From the NCBI RefSeq assembly GCF_006715285.1, contig NZ_VFMX01000001.1, forward strand, positions 2,914,001-2,978,000: a stretch of DNA of 64,000 nucleotides, written 5' to 3'. The notes under the pieces were generated by a model. It ran no database searches, had not been told where the DNA came from, and saw nothing but the letters and a program-made list of their open reading frames with translations. The DNA comes from Arthrobacter sp. SLBN-83 (lineage in GTDB: Bacteria > Actinomycetota > Actinomycetes > Actinomycetales > Micrococcaceae). Positions 40,505 through 47,626 of the stretch are shown in pieces; position 1 is the stretch's first letter; every line of letters begins with the position of its first letter. A program made the translations under genes and the position numbers.

Positions 40505-41463
40505 GCCGCCTCATCGGAGCGGCAAGAGAACGGGGAGCAACCCGTCATGCTTGCGTTGTCCTCCTGGCTGAGCCGCTCTTCGAACTCCGAGACAGCCAAC
40601 AGGCTCAAGACATCGGATTGCCTGGAAGCCCACTCGAAGTAGGACACCTTGTCGATCGGCGCTTCGCTGAGCGGTACGCGGGACCTGTGTAGGAATGCCT
40701 GGCCTAGGAGCGGTTGGCCCTGGGCGTTGGCCCTGGCTGAGCCGGCACGGATTGCAGCGTCGAACTCGACCGCGTCCTGCCATTCCTTGGGGTTTTCGTC
40801 GCGGAGTTGCCGCCACTGCATGTTCGAGTGGAACGGGCAGCCGATGCACGCAGATTTAGGGGTGTCTCCGAAGCCGTGGGCGGTGAGCAGCGCCCGGCAC
40901 TTATCACGGTCCATGCCCAGCTCAATAAGCGGGTACCGGTTCCGCGAGTACTTCACGTCTCCGGTCTTGAGGTTGCCCTCCTGGTCCAACGCCCTGCTGA
41001 TCTCGTCGGTGCTGATGCCTACCCATTGTTCAGCGAAGCGCCCGGCGGGGACCCTTCCCGGTTTGCCGTCTTCTCGGGGCTCTGCGCCCAGCAATTCTCT
41101 GGTCTTCTCCTTGATGGGCTTGAGCTTGTACTCGCTGGTGCACTGACGCCGCGTCATACCGTCGCCGCCGTCTTTGTTCTTGATGTACAGGGGCATGCTG
41201 GCGAAGCGGTGGGCCGGGTCCAGGGCATCGTTCCTGATGTTCCCGGATGAGACACGGTAGATGGGGATGCCTGCAGGCTTGGCGACTTCGCGCTCCAGGC
41301 GGTCCAGGTGTTCGTAGACAGCGGCGGGCTCCCAGCCGGTATCCGAGAAGATCGCCCCATCGAGCTTAGGGAGGTCGCCGCGGGCCGCGAGGATCAGGAG
41401 AGCGGAGGACTGGACGCCGGCACCCAGTGAGAGGATGCGGAGCGTGGGATCTTGCTGATTCAT
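40501..41463 (-). CDS. PAPS reductase-like PP-loop ATPase
   Basis: 320 aa of the adenine-nucleotide alpha hydrolase superfamily. PP-loop LSLGAGVQSSALL at the N-terminus, FSDTGWEPAAVYEHLDRLER, then GMTRRQCTSEYKLKPIKEKT and KSACIGCPFHSNMQWRQL with conserved cysteines (CxxCPF), the usual signature of phage-encoded members. Not a full assimilatory PAPS reductase: it lacks the ECGLH end. The family has been linked to sulfur transfer or nucleic-acid modification, but the phage role is unknown. A glutaredoxin and zinc-ribbon gene lie just upstream in the same operon. Confidence 0.85.
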   Translation of the reverse strand: MNQQDPTLRILSLGAGVQSSALLILAARGDLPKLDGAIFSDTGWEPAAVYEHLDRLEREVAKPAGIPIYRVSSGNIRNDALDPAHRFASMPLYIKNKDGGDGMTRRQCTSEYKLKPIKEKTRELLGAEPREDGKPGRVPAGRFAEQWVGISTDEISRALDQEGNLKTGDVKYSRNRYPLIELGMDRDKCRALLTAHGFGDTPKSACIGCPFHSNMQWRQLRDENPKEWQDAVEFDAAIRAGSARANAQGQPLLGQAFLHRSRVPLSEAPIDKVSYFEWASRQSDVLSLLAVSEFEERLSQEDNASMTGCSPFSCRSDEAA

Positions 41464-41568
41464 GTTCGCTCTTTCGTAGAGGGTTGGGTGGGGCTCCCAC
41501 GGGTGGTGTGGGAGCCCCGAGTGTTTCCCTGTGCGGGCCCGGTGCTGCAGGCGCTGACAGGGAGGGCT

Positions 41569-41700
41569 TTACTTAGTGCAGCCAGCGCACTCTTCGGTCT
41601 CGTTGAGCGGCCTATCGCAAGACGTGCAGAGGGTGACGGTGGGTTGCCGGCGGGGGATGTTCAGGGCCGGCTTGGGAGGGATGAGTGCGATGGTCTTCAC
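41569..41700 (-). CDS. zinc-ribbon micro-protein (43 aa)
   Basis: GTG 41700, overlapping the glutaredoxin stop by 4 bp. A Pro-rich N-terminus and two CxxC pairs, LCTSCDRP and ECAGCTK, at the C-terminus, a minimal zinc ribbon. Not long enough for most gene callers. The 105-bp gap after it (41,464-41,568) holds no gene. Confidence 0.62.
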   Translation of the reverse strand: MKTIALIPPKPALNIPRRQPTVTLCTSCDRPLNETEECAGCTK

Positions 41701-42017
41701 GAGGCAGCCTCCAGCGCGGCCCCGGGAACCTTGCCGAGAATGTGCTCGTCAATCTCGTTCACGTCGTAGCCGGACCAGTGGTGATCGCCGTCCGCCTTCG
41801 AGACGTAGACGACAGGCGCCTGGGAGTAGCCGAGGGACTTGATGAACTCCAGCGCCGTGGCGTCTTGGGTTACATCGACGTCGGTGTACTCGACTCCTTC
41901 CTTCTTGAACTTCCGCTTGGTGGCATCGCACTGCACGCATCCCTTCGGCTTGCTGTAGAGCGTGACTGCTACGCCGTTGCGGGCTTCGATGCGGGGTGTG
42001 AGGTCGGTGATGGTCAC
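41697..42017 (-). CDS. NrdH/glutaredoxin-like redox protein
   Basis: 106 aa from GTG 42017 with AGGAAAC upstream. VTLYSKPKGCVQCDATKRKF carries a CVQC active site at the end of the first strand, like NrdH redoxin. YTDVDVTQDATALEFIKSLG, YSQAPVVYVSK (cis-Pro loop) and GYDVNEIDEHI complete the thioredoxin fold. NrdH reduces class Ib ribonucleotide reductase. No nrdEF occurs here, so it may serve the host enzyme or the adjacent PP-loop protein. Confidence 0.85.
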   Translation of the reverse strand: MTITDLTPRIEARNGVAVTLYSKPKGCVQCDATKRKFKKEGVEYTDVDVTQDATALEFIKSLGYSQAPVVYVSKADGDHHWSGYDVNEIDEHILGKVPGAALEAAS

Positions 42018-42043
42018 GGTTTCGTTTCCTGTCTGGTTGATTC

Positions 42044-42532
42044 TTAGAAGGGAGGCTCGGAGTCGTAGCCGCCTGCGGTGGCTTGGGCGGGCCACTGTTC
42101 TTCCTGCTGCTGGTTACCGCCCCAGTTACCGGAGGACTGCTGGTAGTTACCGCCGCCGTTTCCGTTCCGCTGGGTCCTGGTGATGGTGGCCGTGGCCGAA
42201 CGGAGGGACGGGCCGATCTCGTCCACCTCGAGCTCGATGACGGTCCGCTTTTCGCCCTCTTTGGTCTCGTAGGAGCGGGACTTCAACCGGCCTTGGGCGA
42301 TGACGCGCATACCCTTCCGAAGGGTCTCCGCGACGTTCTCCGCCGCTTCTTTCCACACTGCTGCCCGGAGGAACAGGGTCTCCCCGTCCTTCCACTCGTT
42401 GGCCTGCCGGTCAAAGGTCCGCGGGGTGGAAGCGATGGTGAAATTCGCCACCGCGCTACCCGAAGGAGTGAAGCGGAGTTCAGGGTCCTGCACGAGGTTC
42501 CCGATCACTGTGGTTTGGGTTTCGCCTGCCAT
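42044..42532 (-). CDS. ssb: single-stranded DNA-binding protein
   Basis: 162 aa OB-fold protein. [80 protein letters not shown] match bacterial SSB. The Gly/Gln/Asn-rich linker ends in DSEPPF, the acidic tip that recruits repair proteins. Phage copy, in the recombination block. Confidence 0.95.
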   Translation of the reverse strand: MAGETQTTVIGNLVQDPELRFTPSGSAVANFTIASTPRTFDRQANEWKDGETLFLRAAVWKEAAENVAETLRKGMRVIAQGRLKSRSYETKEGEKRTVIELEVDEIGPSLRSATATITRTQRNGNGGGNYQQSSGNWGGNQQQEEQWPAQATAGGYDSEPPF

Positions 42533-42534
42533 GT

Positions 42535-42909
42535 CTAGGCCGCCTTTCGTAGGGGTTGGTGTTGCATGTTGAGGTAGTTACCGGCGTCGTCCAGGAAGAC
42601 GAACTGGCCGAGTCGGGGGATGTACACGGGGAGGGTGTCGATCTCGTGGTCCGTGCGGAGCTTCCAGCCGTTCTTTCGGGCCTGCGCCGCGACGTCGGGC
42701 AGGGACTCCACGTCTCCGTTCCAGGCGGAGCAGACCAGAAGGCCGTTAGCGACTCGGTTGCGGGACTTCACTCCGCCTGCGCCGCGGCCCTTCCGGTGGT
42801 GGTGGACGAGTTCCCCAGCGCACCCGGTGGCGCCGTGGATGACGCAGCCGAGGTCACGGGCGGCGATGGTGATCTTCTGCGCCCGGGTGAAGCCGGTGTT
42901 CCCGCTCAT
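42535..42909 (-). CDS. HNH-like nuclease / recombination accessory
   Basis: 124 aa from ATG 42909. [60 protein letters not shown], and a C-terminal [20 protein letters not shown]. The HHH-R-G..N..LVC arrangement resembles compact HNH-type nucleases found beside ssb and recombinase genes in actinophages. Catalytic assignment is moderate. 2 bp from ssb. Confidence 0.7.
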   Translation of the reverse strand: MSGNTGFTRAQKITIAARDLGCVIHGATGCAGELVHHHRKGRGAGGVKSRNRVANGLLVCSAWNGDVESLPDVAAQARKNGWKLRTDHEIDTLPVYIPRLGQFVFLDDAGNYLNMQHQPLRKAA

Positions 42910-43268
42910 GCCGCCCCCTGCTGCCCGGCCGGCTGGGCCATCCATTCGCTCTTGATGGCCGAGTTCAGGGACCGACCGATGTCAAGGCGGTCCCGGAGGA
43001 CCCGGATGGACTCCCTCGCAGCCCGGAGCTTCTGGTCCGCGATCTCGGCGTCCAGCTTGTAGGCTGCCGCGTCGATGATGGACTGATGCTTCCTGACATC
43101 CATGGGCCCCTCGGCCTGGAGGAAGGACCGGGAGAGGGTGATCTCGTACCTTGACCGGAGCCGGACGGCTTCCTCATCGAGGCGGCTGATCTCGCCTTGC
43201 TTGGCGTCCAACTCCCGGCCCAGCCGGGCCAGGAGGAGGACGACATCGTTAGCGGTTGGTGTGGTCAC
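42906..43268 (-). CDS. coiled-coil phage protein (120 aa)
   Basis: GTG/ATG start at 43268. VVLLLARLGRELDAKQGEIS, RLDEEAVRLRSRYEITLSRS, a central MDVRKHQSIIDAAAYKLDAE and a long helix (LRAARESIRVLRDRLDIGRS). Almost wholly helical, overlapping both neighbours by 4 bp in the recombination operon. Such proteins are regular companions of annealing proteins. Function unknown. Confidence 0.7.
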   Translation of the reverse strand: MTTPTANDVVLLLARLGRELDAKQGEISRLDEEAVRLRSRYEITLSRSFLQAEGPMDVRKHQSIIDAAAYKLDAEIADQKLRAARESIRVLRDRLDIGRSLNSAIKSEWMAQPAGQQGAA

Positions 43269-43963
43269 GCTGCCCGCTCACCTGCAGCTTGGACGATCAT
43301 CGATAGAACGGCCTCCGGTTGGCCCTCAGCCTGAGCGGTCTTCCAAAGGGCCTGCAGCTCTGCCTTGGTGCCGCAGTCAGCGATCTTGTCCACCCAGATG
43401 TCGAGGTCTACCGTCTTCCGCTGCAACTTCCGTGCCGGCGCTGGTGCTGGTTCCTCCGCTGGGGCATCCAGTTTGCCCTGCTCCTCCGAGGCATCGTGCA
43501 GGTCTCCCTTGTGCCAGAGGTCCAGGGCGGCGCCGAAGCGCATGCCGGCGTTGCGGAGGGCGTCACCGATGGCTTCCTTTACGGCGTTGCCGCCGGTCTT
43601 GCCCTGGGAGTCTCCGTAGCCGAGACGTTCCACCCCGCAGATCTTCAGCCGGATCCAGAGGCCGCCGTCCTTGTCGAAAACCGGGAGGCCGTTCTCCCCG
43701 ATGGCCAGCGGCTCCCAGGACCACTCCGGGTCCACCTCGAGCAGCCGGTCCGTGAGGGCGGCATGGCCGACGTAGTCCAAGTGGATGGAGAGGGCGTGGT
43801 AGCCGCCGCAGTACTTACCATCCATAGAGACCTGCCGGCCGTTCTGGGGGTTGCACTGGAAGCGGTTCTTGTCGTCCCTCCGGACCTGCTTGGGGAGGAG
43901 GTTGATCGCGTTCGGGGGGAACGGGTCGCGGAGCCTGGCAAGGCCCGTGTTTGTCTCGGTCAT
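43265..43963 (-). CDS. Rad52/Erf-type single-strand annealing protein
   Basis: 232 aa. YCGGYHALSIHLDYVGHAAL, LLEVDPEWSWEPLAIGENG, LWIRLKICGVERLGYGDSQG, and KTGGNAVKEAIGDALRNAGM followed by RFGAALDLWHKG follow the phage Rad52-like annealing family. The latter motif has the GxAxKEAxxDALKRAA pattern shared with Rad52/22. The C-terminus is linker plus helical repeat. Works with the RecB-like exonuclease immediately upstream (1-bp overlap). Confidence 0.86.
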   Translation of the reverse strand: MTETNTGLARLRDPFPPNAINLLPKQVRRDDKNRFQCNPQNGRQVSMDGKYCGGYHALSIHLDYVGHAALTDRLLEVDPEWSWEPLAIGENGLPVFDKDGGLWIRLKICGVERLGYGDSQGKTGGNAVKEAIGDALRNAGMRFGAALDLWHKGDLHDASEEQGKLDAPAEEPAPAPARKLQRKTVDLDIWVDKIADCGTKAELQALWKTAQAEGQPEAVLSMIVQAAGERAA

Positions 43964-44739
43964 TATGCAGCCTCAAATTCGATGGAGGGGTAAGGGACGG
44001 GATCAAGGACCTTGTGCTTGGCAAGGCCGAACTTGTAGATGGCGTGGGCGTGCTCGAAGATCTCGAAGTGCTCGAGCAGCTCCGCCCGATCGCGGGCCAG
44101 CGGGTGCAGGAAGGTCCCGTCCGGGGTGATGTGGGCGACGTAGGACGCCTGGATCTCAGGGAGTGGCATCTCCACTGATGGGGCATCGGGCTCCACGTAG
44201 AAGTCCGCCAGGGAGTACGCGGCGCACTGGGCCTTTGTCTCCCGGTAGACCCCGTTCGAGGTCTTGAGGTCCACCATGACCGGGTCCGAACCATTCAGGC
44301 CGGGGAGCTGCACGATGGCATCGAACCGGCCGGCGTAGCCCAGCCGGCGGTTGGCCACCGGCTTCTCGATAAGGAGGGGCTGCACGTTGAAGGCATCCAG
44401 GAAGCGAACGTATCCATCCACGTAGGAGTACAGCTCCTCGGGGATGTCAACCGCCTCGCCGTGGATGATCTTCTCCGCGATGTCGTGGACGGCAGTCCCG
44501 CGCACCGCGGCCGCATCGCGTTCCCGGTTAGGGGCTTCCTTGATTTCCTCGAATGAAGCGCCCGGGTTGGCGACGGCGAACTCTGCCGCTTTCTTCGCTG
44601 CCCAGGGGACGAGGAACGGCTTAGGGATGCCGCCGGACAGGATGGTGGTAACCGAGGTGGCCCGCTTCCCGTCCAGCAGGTACTTGTGGCCCTCGTCCTC
44701 GTAGGAGAGGCCGCGAATGAGTTCCTTTGTCTTACTCAC
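43963..44739 (-). CDS. RecB/Cas4-like PD-(D/E)XK exonuclease
   Basis: 258 aa, GTG start with AGGAG. Motifs of the phage exonuclease family: RGTAVHDIAEKIIHGEAVDI (motif with the His), YAGRFDAIVQL (Asp), VMVDLKTSNGVYRETKAQCA (DxK then TKxQ motif) and AAYSLADFYV. Lacks the four cysteines of Cas4 iron-sulfur enzymes. Resects DNA ends for the annealing protein encoded next. Confidence 0.88.
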   Translation of the reverse strand: MSKTKELIRGLSYEDEGHKYLLDGKRATSVTTILSGGIPKPFLVPWAAKKAAEFAVANPGASFEEIKEAPNRERDAAAVRGTAVHDIAEKIIHGEAVDIPEELYSYVDGYVRFLDAFNVQPLLIEKPVANRRLGYAGRFDAIVQLPGLNGSDPVMVDLKTSNGVYRETKAQCAAYSLADFYVEPDAPSVEMPLPEIQASYVAHITPDGTFLHPLARDRAELLEHFEIFEHAHAIYKFGLAKHKVLDPVPYPSIEFEAA

Positions 44740-44743
44740 TGAT

Positions 44744-44890
44744 CTAGCTCCTATTCCCGGCCGGTGCCCAGCCGGTCGTTACGAGTTCTTGGGTTTGGGG
44801 GGCTCCGTCTACCTGGCAGATGCAGCCGCCGGTGCAGACGTGGCCGCCGCAGTCTTCGCAATGGCCGGCTCCGCGGCAGTAGCAGTTCAT
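44744..44890 (-). CDS. Cys-rich micro-protein (48 aa)
   Basis: ATG 44890: MNCYCRGAGHCEDCGGHVCT, GGCICQVDGAPQTQELVTTG. Seven cysteines and two histidines in the first 25 residues (CYC..HCEDC..HVC..CIC), then a polar tail. Zinc-binding is likely. It is spaced 2 bp from its upstream neighbour and 4 bp from the exonuclease. Missed by length-limited callers. Confidence 0.62.
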   Translation of the reverse strand: MNCYCRGAGHCEDCGGHVCTGGCICQVDGAPQTQELVTTGWAPAGNRS

Positions 44891-44892
44891 GG

Positions 44893-45018
44893 TCAGATCC
44901 CCAGGAGGTCGCCCACGGCGGCCCAGAAGATGACGAGGGTGAAGAGGAACGCGACGCCGGCGAGGGTGCCAAAGACTGCCTCGCCACGGGCGGTGAGTCG
45001 GATCCGCTGGCGGCTCAT
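44893..45018 (-). CDS. single-helix membrane micro-protein (41 aa)
   Basis: ATG 45018, 4-bp overlap with the upstream gene. A basic N-terminus (MSRQRIRLTARGEAV) and one strong helix (FGTLAGVAFLFTLVIFWAAV). Positive-inside rule predicts N-in. Small membrane proteins of this kind are regular in actinophage early operons. Possible superinfection-exclusion role (inference). Confidence 0.62.
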   Translation of the reverse strand: MSRQRIRLTARGEAVFGTLAGVAFLFTLVIFWAAVGDLLGI

Positions 45019-45368
45019 GCTGCCAACTCCATCGTTGGGATGAAGACCTGCTGGCCCAGGTCAGGGAAGGTGGAGATCACGTCGCGGATCGCGGTGAGCA
45101 GGTCCCCTTCGAACTGCTCCACCAGGTCCTCAGCTTCGGCTGACTCGAGGTCCATGTGGGTGCCGTTCTCCACCTTGCGGAGATCATCGAGTGCCTGGAG
45201 GGCAGCTGCGGTGTAGTTCGGTTCGGGGCGGATGCCGAGGAGGGCGGAGACGTCGAACGCGAGCTTCTCCTCGTCCTGCCATTCGTTCGGGTACCGCTCG
45301 TAGTAGTTGACGATGGTGGCGCGGGCCGCGGTTTCGGCCTGCCGTTTCGTGAAGTGGTAGGTGTACAT
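45015..45368 (-). CDS. phage hypothetical protein (117 aa)
   Basis: ATG 45368 with AAGGA 7 bp upstream, chosen over the ATG at 45407. YTYHFTKRQAETAARATIVN, YYERYPNEWQDEEKLAFDVS, AALQALDDLRKVENGTHMDL, then acidic helices (EAEDLVEQFEGDLLTAIRDV). All-helical and acidic, a shape seen in DNA-mimic or anti-host phage proteins, but no family recognised. Confidence 0.66.
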   Translation of the reverse strand: MYTYHFTKRQAETAARATIVNYYERYPNEWQDEEKLAFDVSALLGIRPEPNYTAAALQALDDLRKVENGTHMDLESAEAEDLVEQFEGDLLTAIRDVISTFPDLGQQVFIPTMELAA

Positions 45369-45407
45369 CGGGTATCCTTCCGGTAGATGAGCTTCTTGCT
45401 TGTTCAT

Positions 45408-45449
45408 GGGGTCCCGCGATTGCTTTGGTCGGCTGCGGGGCCCTTTTTT
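45408..45449 (+). terminator. plus-strand intrinsic terminator inside the leftward early operon
   Basis: GGGTCCCGC (45409-45417) pairs with GCGGGGCCC (45435-45443; one U-G wobble), a 17-base loop, then six T residues on the plus strand. All neighbouring genes are on the minus strand, so it faces antisense transcription. On the minus strand the hairpin has no following T-run. Confidence 0.6.
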
Positions 45450-45687
45450 ATTGGGCGAAGACGGGGATGTTGCGGAGCTGGCGGTTGCGGGCCCGGCGTT
45501 CTTCCTTCGCCGGGGTGGGGGCTTTCGCTCCCTGGCGGCGGATCGCTTCGATGTCCTCGGCGCCGAACCTGATCTGCGTCCCGTCCCGCCATGCCGGCCA
45601 TTTGTTGGTCCGGACCCGGCGGCGGACTGTCTCCTCGCACACCCGGAACATCTGGGCTACTTCGGGGACGGTGTAGTAGGTGTTCAT
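45448..45687 (-). CDS. HTH_17/excisionase-type DNA-binding protein
   Basis: 79 aa from ATG 45687 (a start four codons earlier is possible). YYTVPEVAQMFRVCEETVRR, RVRTNKWPAWRDGTQIRFGA, EDIEAIRR form the MerR-like winged helix of the excisionase family, with a basic C-terminal tail (AKEERRARNRQLRN). Early-operon position suggests a regulator, or the RDF needed on induction, in addition to the int-proximal homologue at 9467. Confidence 0.82.
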   Translation of the reverse strand: MNTYYTVPEVAQMFRVCEETVRRRVRTNKWPAWRDGTQIRFGAEDIEAIRRQGAKAPTPAKEERRARNRQLRNIPVFAQ

Positions 45688-45941
45688 GCCGCCACCCATT
45701 CGCGGAGGACTCCGCCGTGGCGGGAGCGCTGCTTGGAGGTGGAGATCCCTGCTTCGCGGATGAGGCCGCGGGAGCGGGCGATCTTGAAAGCGCCTCCGAC
45801 CTTGTTGGGGTGGGGTGCCGGGCGGTGGTGCCTGCGTAGGTCATCGGCAGTGACAGTGCCTCCCCTGGAAGCGAGGTCCGCGATGGTGGCCACTGCGTCC
45901 TCCGTCCAACTGTTGTCTTCCAATGCGATTGCTTGTGCCAT
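45684..45941 (-). CDS. small winged-helix-like phage protein (85 aa)
   Basis: ATG 45941 with AAAGGA upstream. NSWTEDAVATIADLASRGGT, VTADDLRRHHRPAPHPNKVG, GAFKIARSRGLIREAGISTS. The helix-strand pattern (helix, LRR helix, xxKIARSRGLI, basic wing, GVLREWVAA) is that of small phage winged-helix proteins. Likely DNA-binding early gene. Confidence 0.7.
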   Translation of the reverse strand: MAQAIALEDNSWTEDAVATIADLASRGGTVTADDLRRHHRPAPHPNKVGGAFKIARSRGLIREAGISTSKQRSRHGGVLREWVAA

Positions 45942-45957
45942 GTCGGCGTGTCCTTTC

Positions 45958-46257
45958 CTAAGCGACTGATAGGCGCTGTGAGCGGGTGGTTTGCCGCTTG
46001 GCAGACGGTGCTACGGGCTCGAAAAGGACCTCTACGGGGATGTTGAGGACCTCCGCGATGCGGGTTGCGGTTTCGGGTTCCAGGCAGCGGCGGCGGCCGC
46101 TGGTCAGGTGGTTGATGAAGGACGGGTGGACGCCCACACGGTCAGCCAGCCCCCGCTGCGTCATCTTGTGTGGGATCGGTGCGCCCGCCCGGTGCGCGTC
46201 GATGTCTTTTTGAGTGATGAGGAAGGCGCGGAGCGCTTCCTTTGAGACCAGTCGCAT
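45958..46257 (-). CDS. Cro-like HTH regulator (first early gene)
   Basis: 99 aa from ATG 46257 with AAAGGA. An N-terminal helix, then XRE-type HTH (HKMTQRGLADRVGVHPSFIN, HLTSGRRRCLEPETATRIAE, VLNIPVEVLFEP) and a short basic tail. First gene of the leftward operon, divergent from the repressor. This is the standard place of Cro. Probably binds the two GCCTACCGGTAGGC operators (inference). Confidence 0.83.
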   Translation of the reverse strand: MRLVSKEALRAFLITQKDIDAHRAGAPIPHKMTQRGLADRVGVHPSFINHLTSGRRRCLEPETATRIAEVLNIPVEVLFEPVAPSAKRQTTRSQRLSVA

Positions 46258-46324
46258 GTAGGTTCCTTTCGGCCAACGGGCCTTAGTGCGCCAGGGTGAC
46301 ATGAGCTCTCCTTCTTGTTTCGGT

Positions 46325-46495
46325 AGGCGGTTCGCCTGTTATCTGCTGCCCTTTGAGTATTGCCTACCGGTAGGCGGTAAGTCAAGCACTGACAGTGCGG
46401 ATTTCCCGCACCCACACTGATCACTAAAGGGATGGGGGGAATTTTTAGTAGGCAGGACCCTAAAATTAGAGGTACCGCCTACCGGTAGGCATAGT
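46325..46495. promoter_or_regulatory. divergent immunity promoters with paired 14-bp operators
   Basis: Perfect palindromes GCCTACCGGTAGGC at 46362-46375 and 46477-46490. Leftward promoter: TTGACT (46380-46385), 18-bp spacer containing the first palindrome, AATACT (46356-46361). Rightward candidate: TTAGAG (46466-46471), 18-bp spacer containing the second, CATAGT (46490-46495). An alternative rightward -10 is TAAAAT (46461-46466). A third weaker inverted repeat AGGCG-GTT-CGCCT is at 46325-46337, and GCACTGACAGTGC, a 13-bp odd palindrome, abuts the leftward -35. No gene lies in 46,258-46,545. Confidence 0.75.
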
Positions 46496-46545
46496 GCGCA
46501 CCGTCAGCGTTGCGCACCAGGACACCCACAGGAAAGCTCAATGGC

Positions 46546-47076
46546 ATGACCACGAACACAGGCCCCAACTTCCAACAGCTCGTCCTGGCCCACAAAAAGG
46601 ACGACTCCTACGAAGCGATCTCCAAGCGCGCCGGCGGAGTCCCCAAGGCCCGCGCCCTGCAGTCCATCGTCAAAGACGGATTCACCCGCATGCCAACCCC
46701 GGAGACCATCGCCGGTCTCTCCAAAGCATTCAGCGTCAGCCCCCGCGAGCTCGTCCTCGCCGCGGCCCGCACCCTCGGCATCGACGTCGGAGACAACAAC
46801 GAGTCCGACCTCATCCTCTGGGGCGCCGGCCGCCTGCCCGACGAATCCAAAGACATCCTCCGGAACACCGCCGGCGAATTCCTCAACTGGATGGACGGCA
46901 GCCGGAAGCAAACCACCAGCGCGCCGGACAACGTAGTGAAGTTGCCCACACGCAAGACCGAGGACCGGGCGCCGGACTTCTCCAAGATGGCCGCCATGAC
47001 CGAGGTGGAATCTGAGGGAAAACGGGAAGCGGCCCGTTCCGCTCGTGCCGGGGAAGAGTCCCAGGAGCGGGAGTAG
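46546..47076 (+). CDS. phage immunity repressor
   Basis: 176 aa from ATG 46546 with AGGAAAG 9 bp upstream. The N-terminal HTH-like domain (FQQLVLAHKKDDSYEAISKR, AGGVPKARALQSIVKDGFTR, PTPETIAGLSKAFSVSPREL) resembles actinophage XRE immunity repressors in which KARALQSIVKDG serves as recognition region. The C-terminus is polar and disordered. It is divergent from cro and next to an ImmA-like gene, so it is the likely lysogeny repressor, cleared by that protease on induction (inference). Confidence 0.78.
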   Translation: MTTNTGPNFQQLVLAHKKDDSYEAISKRAGGVPKARALQSIVKDGFTRMPTPETIAGLSKAFSVSPRELVLAAARTLGIDVGDNNESDLILWGAGRLPDESKDILRNTAGEFLNWMDGSRKQTTSAPDNVVKLPTRKTEDRAPDFSKMAAMTEVESEGKREAARSARAGEESQERE

Positions 47077-47115
47077 TTACTCGTCAGTGTCAGTCGCATC
47101 CTTTAGGGTGCTGGC

Positions 47116-47514
47116 ATGGACTCGGGGGAGAGATTGGCAGAAGCGTTGGGCGTGCGTATCGTCACCCACCGGCTGCCCGGATTCCTCGTTGCAGCCACGG
47201 ACGGCAGGACGATCTATCTTGATGACAGGCTCACCTACCGGGAGCGGCGCTGCGCCATCATCCACGAACTCGTCCACATCGAACTCGGCCACAAAGAGTG
47301 CCAGTCGCCGGCCGTCGAGAAGAAGGTCCGGGCTGCGGCGGCGGACCGTCTCGTGTCCTGGCAGGCGGTATGGGATCACGCTCCCTGGGCGCACTCACTG
47401 GACGAACTGGCAGAGGATGTCATGGTGACCAAGAGCGTTCTGTCGGACTGGATCGCCAGCCTCCCGGAGGATGCCCGGTACGTGCTGCAGATGCGCTTCG
47501 AATGCGCCGCATAG
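47116..47514 (+). CDS. ImmA/IrrE-type metallopeptidase
   Basis: 132 aa. RLAEALGVRIVTHRLPGFLV, ATDGRTIYLDDRLTYRERRC, AIIHELVHIELGH carries the HExxH zinc motif plus the downstream EL-GH acidic residue typical of ImmA. ImmA proteases cleave phage and ICE repressors. 39 bp downstream of the repressor gene, on the same strand. Last protein gene of the prophage, 112 bp from attR. Confidence 0.88.
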   Translation: MDSGERLAEALGVRIVTHRLPGFLVAATDGRTIYLDDRLTYRERRCAIIHELVHIELGHKECQSPAVEKKVRAAAADRLVSWQAVWDHAPWAHSLDELAEDVMVTKSVLSDWIASLPEDARYVLQMRFECAA

Positions 47515-47516
47515 CG

Positions 47517-47533
47517 TGTGCACTTAGTGCACA
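47517..47533. promoter_or_regulatory. probable integrase arm-type sites (right arm)
   Basis: TGTGCAC TTA GTGCACA, an inverted pair of the heptamer repeated near attL (7772-7799). 94 bp from the attR core. This whole stretch from the ImmA-like stop to the next gene (47,515-47,834) codes for nothing apparent. Confidence 0.5.
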
Positions 47534-47626
47534 AGAACCGTCTTGCGAAGTCTTTAATGGTAGTTTCAAGTCGCACGAAACCCCGGAAACATGCGGAACT
47601 TCGGCGCTATTCTTGGTGGCTGGGGT

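Noticed and set aside
40501..41463. Assimilatory PAPS reductase (CysH)
   Set aside because: Lacks the C-terminal ECGLH-type active site and is embedded in phage replication genes; kept as PP-loop family only.
46362..46490. Two identical GCCTACCGGTAGGC units as a mini CRISPR
   Set aside because: Only two copies, perfectly palindromic, 101 bp apart and inside promoter spacers; operators explain them.
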